Positions 35,270 through 42,884 of a stretch of 57,225 bases of DNA are shown here, in pieces; the first letter of the stretch is position 1, and each line of letters starts with the position of its first letter. The notes under the pieces are model-generated. The model searched no databases. It was not told the origin of the DNA and saw nothing but the letters and a program-made list of their open reading frames with translations. The stretch is taken from positions 1-57,225 of the forward strand of contig NZ_KB910949.1 of NCBI RefSeq assembly GCF_000383235.1, given 5' to 3'. The position numbers were made by a program, and so were the translations under genes. Source of the stretch: Bacillus sp. 123MFChir2 (lineage in GTDB: Bacteria; Bacillota; Bacilli; Bacillales; Bacillaceae_G).

Positions 35270-35333
35270 ACCTCTTTTTTATCTGTCCGCATTGATAAAA
35301 AAGAGGTTGGTTTTTCAATTTGCATTTATATAT
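35270..35333. terminator. Second hairpin joined to a solo bcr1 end
   Basis: AACCTCTTTTTTATC pairs with GATAAAAAAGAGGTT, then TTTTTCAATTTGCATTTATA follows, which is the outer end of bcr1 on the minus strand without its body. The same arrangement occurs at 48724-48778. Confidence 0.65.
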
Positions 35334-35373
35334 AAATAAAAAGAGCACCTTCATTGAAAGCACTCTTCCTGCA

Positions 35374-35697
35374 TCATTTTTTTTGTTGTTTCCACTTATT
35401 AAACTCTAAAAATTCACGAAATTGCTCTTTTGAAACACCGGAATGCATGGCCTCTTTAACGAGTTTAATCCACTCAGAGTCCATTGTATGTTCCTTAGTT
35501 GGTTCATCATGAAGAAGTACATCAACAGGAACGTGCAGAACGTTAGAAATCTTTTCGAGAAATTGGATCGAAGGATTTTTTTGTAAGTTTCGTTCAATGG
35601 AACTAATATATGACTTTGCAACGCCTGCTTTTTCGGCAAGTTCTGTTAAGGAGATGCCTCTTTGTAGACGCAGTCGTTTTATACGTTCTCCAATCAT
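35374..35697 (-). CDS. sinR: SinR, master repressor of biofilm genes
   Basis: A 107 aa XRE-family repressor. The HTH (residues 1-60) has IKRLRLQRGISLTELAEKAG and AKSYISSIERN, and the C-terminal part (EWIKLVKEAMHSGVSKEQFREFLEFNKW) is the helical hook that forms tetramers and is bound by SinI. It represses sipW-tasA, calY and its own promoter through GTTCTTT boxes found in this window. AAAGGTGCG precedes the ATG. It lies downstream of sinI in the same direction with an internal promoter between them. Confidence 0.96.
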   Translation of the reverse strand: MIGERIKRLRLQRGISLTELAEKAGVAKSYISSIERNLQKNPSIQFLEKISNVLHVPVDVLLHDEPTKEHTMDSEWIKLVKEAMHSGVSKEQFREFLEFNKWKQQKK

Positions 35698-35742
35698 ATT
35701 AGCGCACCTTTCTTACTGTATGTATTCGACTTAAGATGTAAA

Positions 35743-35773
35743 TTATTATAACACATTTTTCTCTAAAAAGAAC
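35743..35773 (-). promoter_or_regulatory. sinR internal promoter with SinR half-site
   Basis: On the minus strand GTTCTTT (35773-35767) overlaps a -35-like TTCTTT, 16 bp before TATAAT near 35750. It implies negative self-control of sinR. Confidence 0.6.
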
Positions 35774-35781
35774 AATGTCGG

Positions 35782-35913
35782 TTAGTTCTGTGAGGGTTGA
35801 CTTCCGTGTTGCAAAAAGTTAGATACCTCTGAACTGGTCATATTCATATCTAAAGCTTCTAATAATAAATCAATCCATTCTGAATCAAGTATTTCTTTGT
35901 TATCCGTTTGCAC
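35782..35913 (-). CDS. sinI: SinI, antagonist of SinR
   Basis: A 43 aa protein that binds SinR and removes it from DNA, releasing matrix gene repression. It consists almost only of the SinR-binding helical hook: LDSEWIDLLLEALDMNMTSS and EVSNFLQHG, mirroring the C-terminus of SinR. The GTG at 35913 has GGGAGGCG at the right distance; the open frame continues upstream to 35970 without a site. A bcr1 copy begins 45 bp upstream, close enough to affect its promoter. Confidence 0.92.
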   Translation of the reverse strand: MQTDNKEILDSEWIDLLLEALDMNMTSSEVSNFLQHGSQPSQN

Positions 35914-35957
35914 AAATGACGCCTCCCTAATAATTGCGGTTATAAAAGCTAGAAAAC

Positions 35958-36162
35958 TATATATATCCAAATTAAAAAAACGACATAAAAAACCTCTTCC
36001 TTTTTAGGGGAGGACGAGAGCATCTGGCCGTGCATAGAAGCGGTCAGGGCCTTTTCCTGCCACATACGATGTTTTAAAACAAAGGGCGCAAGCAAGTGCA
36101 GGTCGTGTTGCAGTCTGCATAACAGCAACTTATATGTCGAAAGATTAAAGTTGATTTATATA
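35958..36162 (+). repeat. bcr1-type repeat copy H, upstream of sinI
   Basis: It starts ATATATATCCAAATTAAAAA and ends GTTGATTTATATAA. Near its right end it contains TGTCGAA, a perfect Spo0A box, in place of the TGTNAAA seen in the other copies. The following 36163-36355 is AT-rich with nothing recognised. Confidence 0.88.
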
Positions 36163-36354
36163 ATTCATTAACACTATCATAAGTATGGAAAAATAAAATC
36201 ACGTTAAAATAATGAAAAATTTGTATATTTCTAGAAATTTAATCAAGTAGGACTAATATTTTGCAATTACATACAGAAATTTTAATAGTTTTATCAAATT
36301 TTATCAATATTTTCTGAAAACATTGTTAAATCCGAATATATATCAATCTAAAAT

Positions 36355-36596
36355 AAAGGATTTTTTTCAAAAATATTACAAGTTAAGATGATATATCGCA
36401 AATCCATTAAATTTTCTTTATTATCTAAACGTTGGAATGTATTTGATGTTAGGGAGGAATAGGGATAAAGAAAAGGCCTTTTAAGGTGCTGTCTACGCTC
36501 ACGGCGACAGCTGGGCAGGTAGAATTGCGGGTGCAGTCGTTTATATCGTTAATGATGGAGAAGCTGTTGAAGGGGATTCCTTTCAACAGTTTTTTT
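36355..36596 (+). pseudogene. Gutted second copy of inhA
   Basis: 36361-36520 matches the inhA upstream region and first codons (AAAATATTACAA, GGGAGGAATAGGGAT, CTGTCTACGCTC) except that ATG has become ATA. It then jumps, through CAGCTG, to the segment encoding SWAGNIAG near residue 403, and again, through GCAGGTGCAG-like sequence, to the last codons and the inhA terminator. About 2.2 kb of coding sequence is gone. Confidence 0.9.
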
Positions 36597-36723
36597 ATAG
36601 GAACATATAGTTTAAGCTATTAATAAAATAATATATAATAAAATTTTACATATCAGTTCATTTTTAATAAGAAAAAACAAGAAATGTATTATAATATATG
36701 ATGAAGTAAAGGGGGGAAGCTTT

Positions 36724-38091
36724 ATGACGATTGCTTCTATTGTGGAACGACAAAAATCCTATTTTTATAGTGGGAAGACAAGAGGAATAGAGGAAAGAAG
36801 GAAACAGTTGCGCGCGTTATATGAAAGTATTCAGCGCTATGAGTCTGAAATTTTTGAAGCGCTAAAGCTGGATTTAAATAAATCAGAGCATGAATCGTAT
36901 ACAACAGAGATTGGTTATACATTAAAAGAGATTTCTTTTATGATAAAAAATCTTTCGAAATGGAGTAAACCAAAGCGCGTGAAAACGGCAATGACTCATA
37001 TTGGATCAACAGGGAAAATTATCCCAGAGCCGTATGGCGTAACGTTAGTAATTGCTCCGTGGAATTATCCGTTTCAACTAGCGATTGCTCCTTTAGTTGG
37101 AGCAATTGCGGCTGGAAATACAGTTGTCTTAAAGCCTTCAGAGTTAACACCCAATGTTTCGAGCGTTCTTGCAAAAATGTTAACGGAGTTATTTCCACCA
37201 GAGTTTGTCGCTGTGATTGAAGGCGGCGCCGAGGTGAGCACAGCTTTACTGAAGGAACCGTTTGATTATATTTTCTTTACTGGTAGTGTCGGAGTTGGAA
37301 AAATTGTTATGGAGGCAGCTGCAAAACAATTAACGCCCCTTACACTTGAGCTTGGTGGCAAAAGTCCGTGTATTGTACATAAAGATGCAAAGCTTGATGT
37401 TACAGCGCGGCGAATTGTCTGGGGGAAATTTTTAAATGCGGGGCAAACGTGCGTGGCACCTGATTATGTATACGTTCATTCTTCAATTAAAGATCAATTT
37501 ATAGAAGCGATAAGAAAAACTGTGCATGAACAATACGGAGAGAAGCCACTGCAAAATGAGAAATATGTTCGGATTGTGAGCAGGCGGCATTTTGAAAGGT
37601 TATGTTCATTTTTAGAAGATGGTCAGGCTGTCGTAGGCGGGAATTATGATCAAGATAAACTAGTAATTGAACCAACAGTACTTACAGATGTAACATGGAA
37701 TGATGCTGTTATGGAAGATGAGATTTTTGGTCCCATTTTACCATTATTAGAGTATGAGAATATAGAAGATTTGATAACAACTGTTCAGCGTCATCCGAAA
37801 CCGCTTGCACTGTATGTTTTCTCTGAAGCACGAGATGTGCAAAAGCAAGTAACGCAATCCATTTCCTATGGAGGCGGTTGTATTAATGATGTTGTATATC
37901 ATCTAGCAACGCCGTATTTACCGTTTGGCGGTGTTGGCCAAAGTGGACTGGGGAGTTATCACGGAGAGCAGAGTTTTCAAACATTTTCACATTATAAAAG
38001 CATTTTGTCTCAATCGACAGCATTTGATATGAAAATCCGCTATTCTTCTACAAAAAGTGCTTTAAAATTCATCCGAAAATTGTTAAAATGA
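36724..38091 (+). CDS. NAD(P)-dependent aldehyde dehydrogenase
   Basis: A 455 aa class 3-like aldehyde dehydrogenase that oxidises aldehydes to acids. The cofactor site shows IAPWNYPFQLAI and FTGSVGVGKIVMEAAAK, the general base is Glu in LELGGKSPCIV, and the nucleophile is Cys in NAGQTCVAPDYV. EIFGPILPLLEYE is the conserved substrate-side motif. The C-terminus (YSSTKSALKFIRKLLK) is basic and amphipathic and could bind membrane, as in fatty aldehyde dehydrogenases. A GGGGGGAAG ribosome site precedes the ATG. It is monocistronic with its own terminator. Confidence 0.92.
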   Translation: MTIASIVERQKSYFYSGKTRGIEERRKQLRALYESIQRYESEIFEALKLDLNKSEHESYTTEIGYTLKEISFMIKNLSKWSKPKRVKTAMTHIGSTGKIIPEPYGVTLVIAPWNYPFQLAIAPLVGAIAAGNTVVLKPSELTPNVSSVLAKMLTELFPPEFVAVIEGGAEVSTALLKEPFDYIFFTGSVGVGKIVMEAAAKQLTPLTLELGGKSPCIVHKDAKLDVTARRIVWGKFLNAGQTCVAPDYVYVHSSIKDQFIEAIRKTVHEQYGEKPLQNEKYVRIVSRRHFERLCSFLEDGQAVVGGNYDQDKLVIEPTVLTDVTWNDAVMEDEIFGPILPLLEYENIEDLITTVQRHPKPLALYVFSEARDVQKQVTQSISYGGGCINDVVYHLATPYLPFGGVGQSGLGSYHGEQSFQTFSHYKSILSQSTAFDMKIRYSSTKSALKFIRKLLK

Positions 38092-38128
38092 TGATGGTGT
38101 TTATCAATTGGTTCGTCCGTATGATAAA

Positions 38129-38155
38129 AGCCCCTTCAACACGAAGGGGTTTTTC
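38129..38155 (+). terminator. Terminator after the aldehyde dehydrogenase gene
   Basis: AAGCCCCTTC pairs with GAAGGGGTTT around AACAC, followed by TTTCT. Confidence 0.85.
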
Positions 38156-38195
38156 TATTCAAGGTATGTATCGCACGAAATGAAACCGAACATAT

Positions 38196-38245
38196 TACAT
38201 AAAGTGAAGCTTCTATCAGTGGTGGGCATCCACCATTCATCACGT
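38196..38245 (+). repeat. Hairpin repeat (AAAGTGAAGCTTCTATCAG member)
   Basis: AAAGTGAAGCTTCTATCAGT is followed by GGTGGGCATCCACC, a short stem-loop. It belongs to the same family as the copies at 4752 and 46796. Confidence 0.55.
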
Positions 38246-38290
38246 TTACATTACGTGATCAAACATCATTTTTGTTTAAATTGAAACAAA
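38239..38290 (+). promoter_or_regulatory. Two palindromes before potA
   Basis: ATCACGT-N7-ACGTGAT (38239-38259) and TTTGTTT-AAATTG-AAACAAA (38271-38290) are perfect inverted repeats. The second overlaps a possible TTGAAA -35 box, so it may be the operator of the pot operon. No regulator gene is adjacent. Confidence 0.5.
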
Positions 38291-38356
38291 GTTATTGTAT
38301 ATAGAATACTTGGTTATTTATGAATATCAAAAATATGAGGTAGATAGGAAGAGAAG

Positions 38357-39340
38357 ATGAAAAATATTATTAAAGTCGAAGCAGTAGAAAAACATTTTGG
38401 GGATCAAGTTATTATTCCGCCGCTTTCGTTAGACATTAAAGAAGGTGAGTTTGTAACGATCCTTGGTCCGAGTGGTTGTGGGAAAACGACGTTACTTCGT
38501 ATGATTGCTGGTTTTGAAAAACCGACAAAAGGTGTAATTTCGCTCGATGATGAAACGATTAACGATTTACCCCCTTATAAACGTCATATGAACTTAGTGT
38601 TTCAGCATTATGCATTGTTTCCACATATGACTGTTGAGAAGAATATTCGCTTTGGAATGAAGATGCAAAAGGTTTCTGAAGCAGAGCAACAAGAACGTGC
38701 TGATGAAGCGATGCGTTTAACACAGTTAACAGAATTCCGTAATCGGAAACCATCTAAACTTTCTGGCGGGCAACAGCAGCGCGTGGCGATTGCACGTGCA
38801 ATCGTGAATAATCCTCGTGTGTTGTTATTAGATGAGCCGCTAGGAGCACTAGATTTTAAGCTTCGAAAAGATTTGCAGCGTGAATTGAAAAACTTACAAC
38901 GTAATCTGGGTATTACGTTCATATATGTGACGCATGATCAAGAAGAAGCGATGAGTATGAGTGATCGCATTGTGGTTATGAACAAAGGTCACATTGAACA
39001 AATTGGAACGCCAAAAGAAATTTATCATAAACCAAAAACGTTGTTCGTTGCGACGTTTATTGGAGAAAATAATATTGTTCAAACAGGGGAAACATACGTA
39101 GCAGTACGACCGGAAAATGTGAAAGTACGTTCCGTGGAAGATTCGTCTAATGAGGGATATCACTTTGGTCATATTGAGGATATTGAATTTGTCGGAAATA
39201 TGGAGAAGCTTTATATTCGCGATGAGAAAACAGGCGAGTTGTTTATGGCGTATCAAAGTGCAGACGAAGCGATGCAGTGGAACATTGGCGACAATGTGTC
39301 TGTAGGCTGGGAAAAAGAGGATGAGGTGACCTTAAATTGA
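38357..39340 (+). CDS. potA: Spermidine/putrescine ABC transporter ATPase PotA
   Basis: A 327 aa importer ATPase. Walker [10 protein letters not shown] lies near residue 37, the Q-loop in [12 protein letters not shown], the signature [15 protein letters not shown] and Walker [13 protein letters not shown] follow, then [12 protein letters not shown]. The C-terminal TOBE region ([10 protein letters not shown]-like [12 protein letters not shown], about 250-325) is typical of PotA/MalK proteins. It is the first of four genes; its stop overlaps the TTG start of potB. Confidence 0.93.
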   Translation: MKNIIKVEAVEKHFGDQVIIPPLSLDIKEGEFVTILGPSGCGKTTLLRMIAGFEKPTKGVISLDDETINDLPPYKRHMNLVFQHYALFPHMTVEKNIRFGMKMQKVSEAEQQERADEAMRLTQLTEFRNRKPSKLSGGQQQRVAIARAIVNNPRVLLLDEPLGALDFKLRKDLQRELKNLQRNLGITFIYVTHDQEEAMSMSDRIVVMNKGHIEQIGTPKEIYHKPKTLFVATFIGENNIVQTGETYVAVRPENVKVRSVEDSSNEGYHFGHIEDIEFVGNMEKLYIRDEKTGELFMAYQSADEAMQWNIGDNVSVGWEKEDEVTLN

Positions 39341-40182
39341 AAAAAGGGAAATTACTTGCATTACCTACAGTTGCTTGGTTGCTGATCTTCTTCTTAGTAC
39401 CTCTCTTGTTTGTGTTAGCTTTTGCATTTTTGCAGCGCGGGACGTATGGAACAGTTGAAATGAGCTTTACCTTAGAAAATATTAAACGTGTATTTGATCC
39501 CCTCTATATGGAGACGTTATGGGAAACAGTAAAAATTGCCGTTATAACAACAGTACTTTGTTTATTGATTGGATATCCGTTCGCCTATACGGTGACAATT
39601 GTTGATCGTAAATGGCGTTCTCTTTTACTGCTTCTTGCTACAATCCCGTTTTGGATTAACTTTTTAGTCCGTTCATATGCTTGGATTGTTATTTTACGTT
39701 CGCAGGGGCTTGTCAATACACTATTGCTTAAATTGGGTATTATTAGTGAACCTTTAAACTTACTATACAATATACCATCTGTTATTCTAGGGATGGTATA
39801 TTCACTCTTACCATTTATGATTTTGCCTGTATATGCAGCGATTGAACAACTTGACAAGAGAAAATTAGAAGCGGCATATGATTTAGGAGCAACACCGCTT
39901 AAAGCGTTTTGGCATGTAACAGTTCCAATGACGATGTCAGGAATCGCGACAGGATCGATTTTAGTATTTGTGTCGTCTATTGGTATGTTTGTTGTATCAG
40001 ACGTTATGGGTGGTTCGAAAGTTGCATTAATCGGAAATGTGATTCAAAATCAGTTTTTAGGTGCACGCGATTGGCCGTTTGGCTCAGCGCTATCTATGAT
40101 TGTTGTGTTATTCTCCGTTCTGTTAATTTACTTATATTATCGAGCTACGAAAGTATATAACTATGGAAACGGAGGGGAATAA
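39337..40182 (+). CDS. potB: Spermidine/putrescine ABC transporter permease PotB
   Basis: A 281 aa permease with six helices. The EAA loop [20 protein letters not shown] (about residues 178-197) contacts PotA. The opening [21 protein letters not shown] is typical of PotB. Start is TTG at 39337, overlapping potA by four bases with GATGAGGTGACC upstream, so translation is coupled. Confidence 0.92.
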   Translation: MKKGKLLALPTVAWLLIFFLVPLLFVLAFAFLQRGTYGTVEMSFTLENIKRVFDPLYMETLWETVKIAVITTVLCLLIGYPFAYTVTIVDRKWRSLLLLLATIPFWINFLVRSYAWIVILRSQGLVNTLLLKLGIISEPLNLLYNIPSVILGMVYSLLPFMILPVYAAIEQLDKRKLEAAYDLGATPLKAFWHVTVPMTMSGIATGSILVFVSSIGMFVVSDVMGGSKVALIGNVIQNQFLGARDWPFGSALSMIVVLFSVLLIYLYYRATKVYNYGNGGE

Positions 40183-40188
40183 ACGAAG

Positions 40189-40989
40189 ATGAAAAAGTTT
40201 TTAGTCACTTATTCTTGGCTAATTTTATTGTTTCTTTATTTACCAATGATGGTACTTATGCTGTTTTCGTTTAATGACTCACGTATTAATGCGGAGTGGA
40301 AAGGCTTTACATTTCATTGGTATACAGATTTATTTCAAAGACAAGATGTAATTGATGCGCTTATCAACAGTTTAACGATTGCAGTTGTCACGACAATTGT
40401 CTCTACACTGTTAGGTGTGTTAATCGCAATTGCTTTACATCGTTATAAATATCGTTTTGAAGGTGCAATTAACGGACTTGTTTATTTACCAATTCTCATT
40501 CCAGATATTTTAATGGGATTATCGCTTTTAATCTTGTTTAGTCAACTTGGTATTGAACTTGGACAAATGACAATTATTATTGCCCACATTACATTTAGTA
40601 TTTCATTTGTCGTTGTTGTTTTATCAGCAAGACTTTCGGGTATGGGGCGCGACTTAGAAGAAGCAGCAAATGATTTAGGAGCAACGCCGTGGCAAACGTT
40701 TCGTTATGTCACGCTACCAGGGCTCGCACCAGGTATTATTTCAGCGGCATTATTAACATTCACATTATCTATTGATGACTTTGTGATAAGTTTCTTTGTA
40801 TCAGGTCCAGGATCAACAACATTGCCACTGTATATTTACAGTATGGTAAAACGTGGTATATCTCCTGAAATTAATGCATTGTCGACAATTTTGATTGTTG
40901 TAATTGTCGGATTAATGCTCGCTTCTGAAATGTTCCGTAGCAAAGGTGCAGATGGCGAGGAAAATAAAGGCGGCCATCTTCCGTTGTAA
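40189..40989 (+). CDS. potC: Spermidine/putrescine ABC transporter permease PotC
   Basis: A 266 aa permease with six helices and the EAA loop EEAANDLGATPWQTFRYVTLP (about residues 160-180). PotC-type features include YLPMMVLMLFSFNDS at the start and LSIDDFVISFFVSGPGSTTL later. It begins six bases after potB and is followed by potD after 53 bp; with PotB it forms the membrane channel. Confidence 0.92.
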   Translation: MKKFLVTYSWLILLFLYLPMMVLMLFSFNDSRINAEWKGFTFHWYTDLFQRQDVIDALINSLTIAVVTTIVSTLLGVLIAIALHRYKYRFEGAINGLVYLPILIPDILMGLSLLILFSQLGIELGQMTIIIAHITFSISFVVVVLSARLSGMGRDLEEAANDLGATPWQTFRYVTLPGLAPGIISAALLTFTLSIDDFVISFFVSGPGSTTLPLYIYSMVKRGISPEINALSTILIVVIVGLMLASEMFRSKGADGEENKGGHLPL

Positions 40990-41042
40990 TAAATGACCGA
41001 GTAAAAGGTGAAGGATTAAGTTCAAACTAGGAGGGAATGCAA

Positions 41043-42095
41043 ATGAAATGGATGAAAGTAGTCGCAAGTACTGCACTTACTTTCGGAATTGCTGCTGGTG
41101 TGTTAGCTGGATGCGGCGAAAAGAAAGAAGAATTAAATATTTACAGCTGGGCTGATAACTTTGATGAGCAAGTCATTAAAGACTTTGAAAAGAAATATGA
41201 CGTGAAAGTAAATTATGATAAATATGCAAGTAATGAAGAAATGCTTGCGAAATTACAAGCAGGCGGTGCAAAGTATGATTTAGTTCAACCGTCTGATTAT
41301 ATGGTAAAAACAATGACAAAAATGGATTTGTTAGAACCATTAGATAAAAAGAACATTCCGAATGTAGGGAATCTCGTTTCAAACTTTAAGACACCTCCGT
41401 TTGATCCGGAAAATAAGTATTCAATCGTGTATACATGGGGTGTAACGGGCATTGCTTATAATAAAAAATATGTAAAAGAAGCACCAACAAGTTGGAATGA
41501 TTTATGGAATGAAAAATATAAAGGCCACGTCGCATTATTAAATGATTCTCGTGAAGTTCTTGGCATGGGGCTGAAGAAAAATGGGTTTTCAAATAGCGCA
41601 AAAAATGATGCGGAGTTAAAAACAGCTTTTACAGATATTCAAAAATTATTACCAAACTTATTAGCGTTTGATACAGATAATATTAAACAACAATTTATTA
41701 CTGAAGAGGCATGGATCGGTACTGTATGGTCCGGAGATGCGGCATACATTGCAAAAGAAAATAAAGATGTTGGATATGTCGTTCCAAAAGAAGGCAGCAC
41801 AATTTGGGCAGATACATTAGCAATTCCAAAAGGTGCAAAACATAAAGAGCTTGCAGAGAAATTTATTAACTACTTAATGGATCCAAAAGTCAGCGTGAAA
41901 AACTATGAATCCATTGGATATAGTAATCCGAATGAAAAGGCTCGTCCTCTTCACAGTAAAGATTATCAAAACAATCATATGATTTTCTTAACAAAAGAAG
42001 AGCTAGATCGTACAGAATGGCTTGTTGATGTGGATGGAAAATTAAAAGATTATGATCGTTACTGGACAGAACTGAAGACGGGAAAAGAAAAGTAA
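41043..42095 (+). CDS. potD: Spermidine/putrescine-binding lipoprotein PotD
   Basis: A 350 aa periplasmic-binding-type protein tethered as a lipoprotein. The lipobox LAGC has its cysteine at 24. ELNIYSWADNFDEQVIKDFE, KYDLVQPSDYMVKTM and GTVWSGDAAYIAKENKDVGY are family signatures of polyamine-binding PotD/PotF. It delivers spermidine or putrescine to PotABC. ATG 41043 has AGGAGGG seven bases ahead; an upstream ATG at 41037 is too close to it. A strong terminator ends the operon. Confidence 0.92.
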   Translation: MKWMKVVASTALTFGIAAGVLAGCGEKKEELNIYSWADNFDEQVIKDFEKKYDVKVNYDKYASNEEMLAKLQAGGAKYDLVQPSDYMVKTMTKMDLLEPLDKKNIPNVGNLVSNFKTPPFDPENKYSIVYTWGVTGIAYNKKYVKEAPTSWNDLWNEKYKGHVALLNDSREVLGMGLKKNGFSNSAKNDAELKTAFTDIQKLLPNLLAFDTDNIKQQFITEEAWIGTVWSGDAAYIAKENKDVGYVVPKEGSTIWADTLAIPKGAKHKELAEKFINYLMDPKVSVKNYESIGYSNPNEKARPLHSKDYQNNHMIFLTKEELDRTEWLVDVDGKLKDYDRYWTELKTGKEK

Positions 42096-42097
42096 TA

Positions 42098-42133
42098 AAA
42101 AGCGCGATTTCTTAGCGGAAATCGCGCTTTTTT
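42098..42133 (+). terminator. potABCD terminator
   Basis: AAAAGCGCGATTTC pairs with GAAATCGCGCTTTT, followed by TTTAT. Confidence 0.88.
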
Positions 42134-42153
42134 ATAGCAGGAGGAACGGAAGG

Positions 42154-42780
42154 TTGAAAAAGAAACTACATCTGTATGAGATTGTATGCATCGCACTTTT
42201 GCTTTGTGCATTTAGCCTCATTGCGTGGAGAGTACATTCTGGCGGAGTAACGGCAGTTGATGAATATGTGAAGGGAATGGTAACAGGACTGCAAACAGAA
42301 TCATCACTTACGTTTTTTCGTTATGTGACAAAACTTGGTTCTGGAAGTGGGATGGCCATTGTGTTAGCAATAAGCTTGTTCTGTCTATGGAAGAAACGTT
42401 ATTACGTAGCAATGGTTATATATCCTCTTTCTATTCTTAGTACACATCTTATTAATAAAGGAATTAAAGCGATTGTGAAAAGAGATCGGCCGACTCTTAA
42501 TGAGGCGCTAGATGCGCTCGGGTATAGTTTTCCAAGTGGACATGCGATGTTATCGATTGTTACGTATGGATTTCTTGCCTATATAATCGCAGCAAACGTA
42601 AAAAGTGTAGCAGCAAAATACTTTGTAACGATAGCAGCCATTGTACTCATTGTTTTAATTGGACTAAGCCGAATTATTTTATCTGTGCATTATCCAACTG
42701 ATGTTTTAGCAGGCTATTGCATGAGCGGTGTATTACTTATTATCGCAATCTATTTACACCGTTTCTATTCAGCGCGTTAA
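42154..42780 (+). CDS. PAP2 family phosphatase
   Basis: A 208 aa membrane phosphatase with about six helices. The three catalytic boxes of the type 2 phosphatidic acid phosphatases are present: KAIVKRDRP (about residues 105-113), YSFPSGHAM (128-136) and SRIILSVHYPTDVLAGY (172-188). Such enzymes dephosphorylate phosphatidylglycerol phosphate or undecaprenyl pyrophosphate, and the choice cannot be made here. Start is TTG with AGGAGGAA upstream. It lies 20 bp behind the pot terminator and has its own terminator. Confidence 0.9.
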   Translation: MKKKLHLYEIVCIALLLCAFSLIAWRVHSGGVTAVDEYVKGMVTGLQTESSLTFFRYVTKLGSGSGMAIVLAISLFCLWKKRYYVAMVIYPLSILSTHLINKGIKAIVKRDRPTLNEALDALGYSFPSGHAMLSIVTYGFLAYIIAANVKSVAAKYFVTIAAIVLIVLIGLSRIILSVHYPTDVLAGYCMSGVLLIIAIYLHRFYSAR

Positions 42781-42819
42781 AAAAAGCTATCCTTTTTGAT
42801 AAAAGGATAGCTTTTTTCA
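42780..42819 (+). terminator. Terminator after the PAP2 gene
   Basis: AAAAAGCTATCCTTTT pairs with AAAAGGATAGCTTTTT around TGAT. Confidence 0.88.
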
Positions 42820-42884
42820 TGAACGAAAGAGTGGATATGATACACTAAGAGAAAGAATATGAGAAGAGGAGTAGGTGGGACTCT

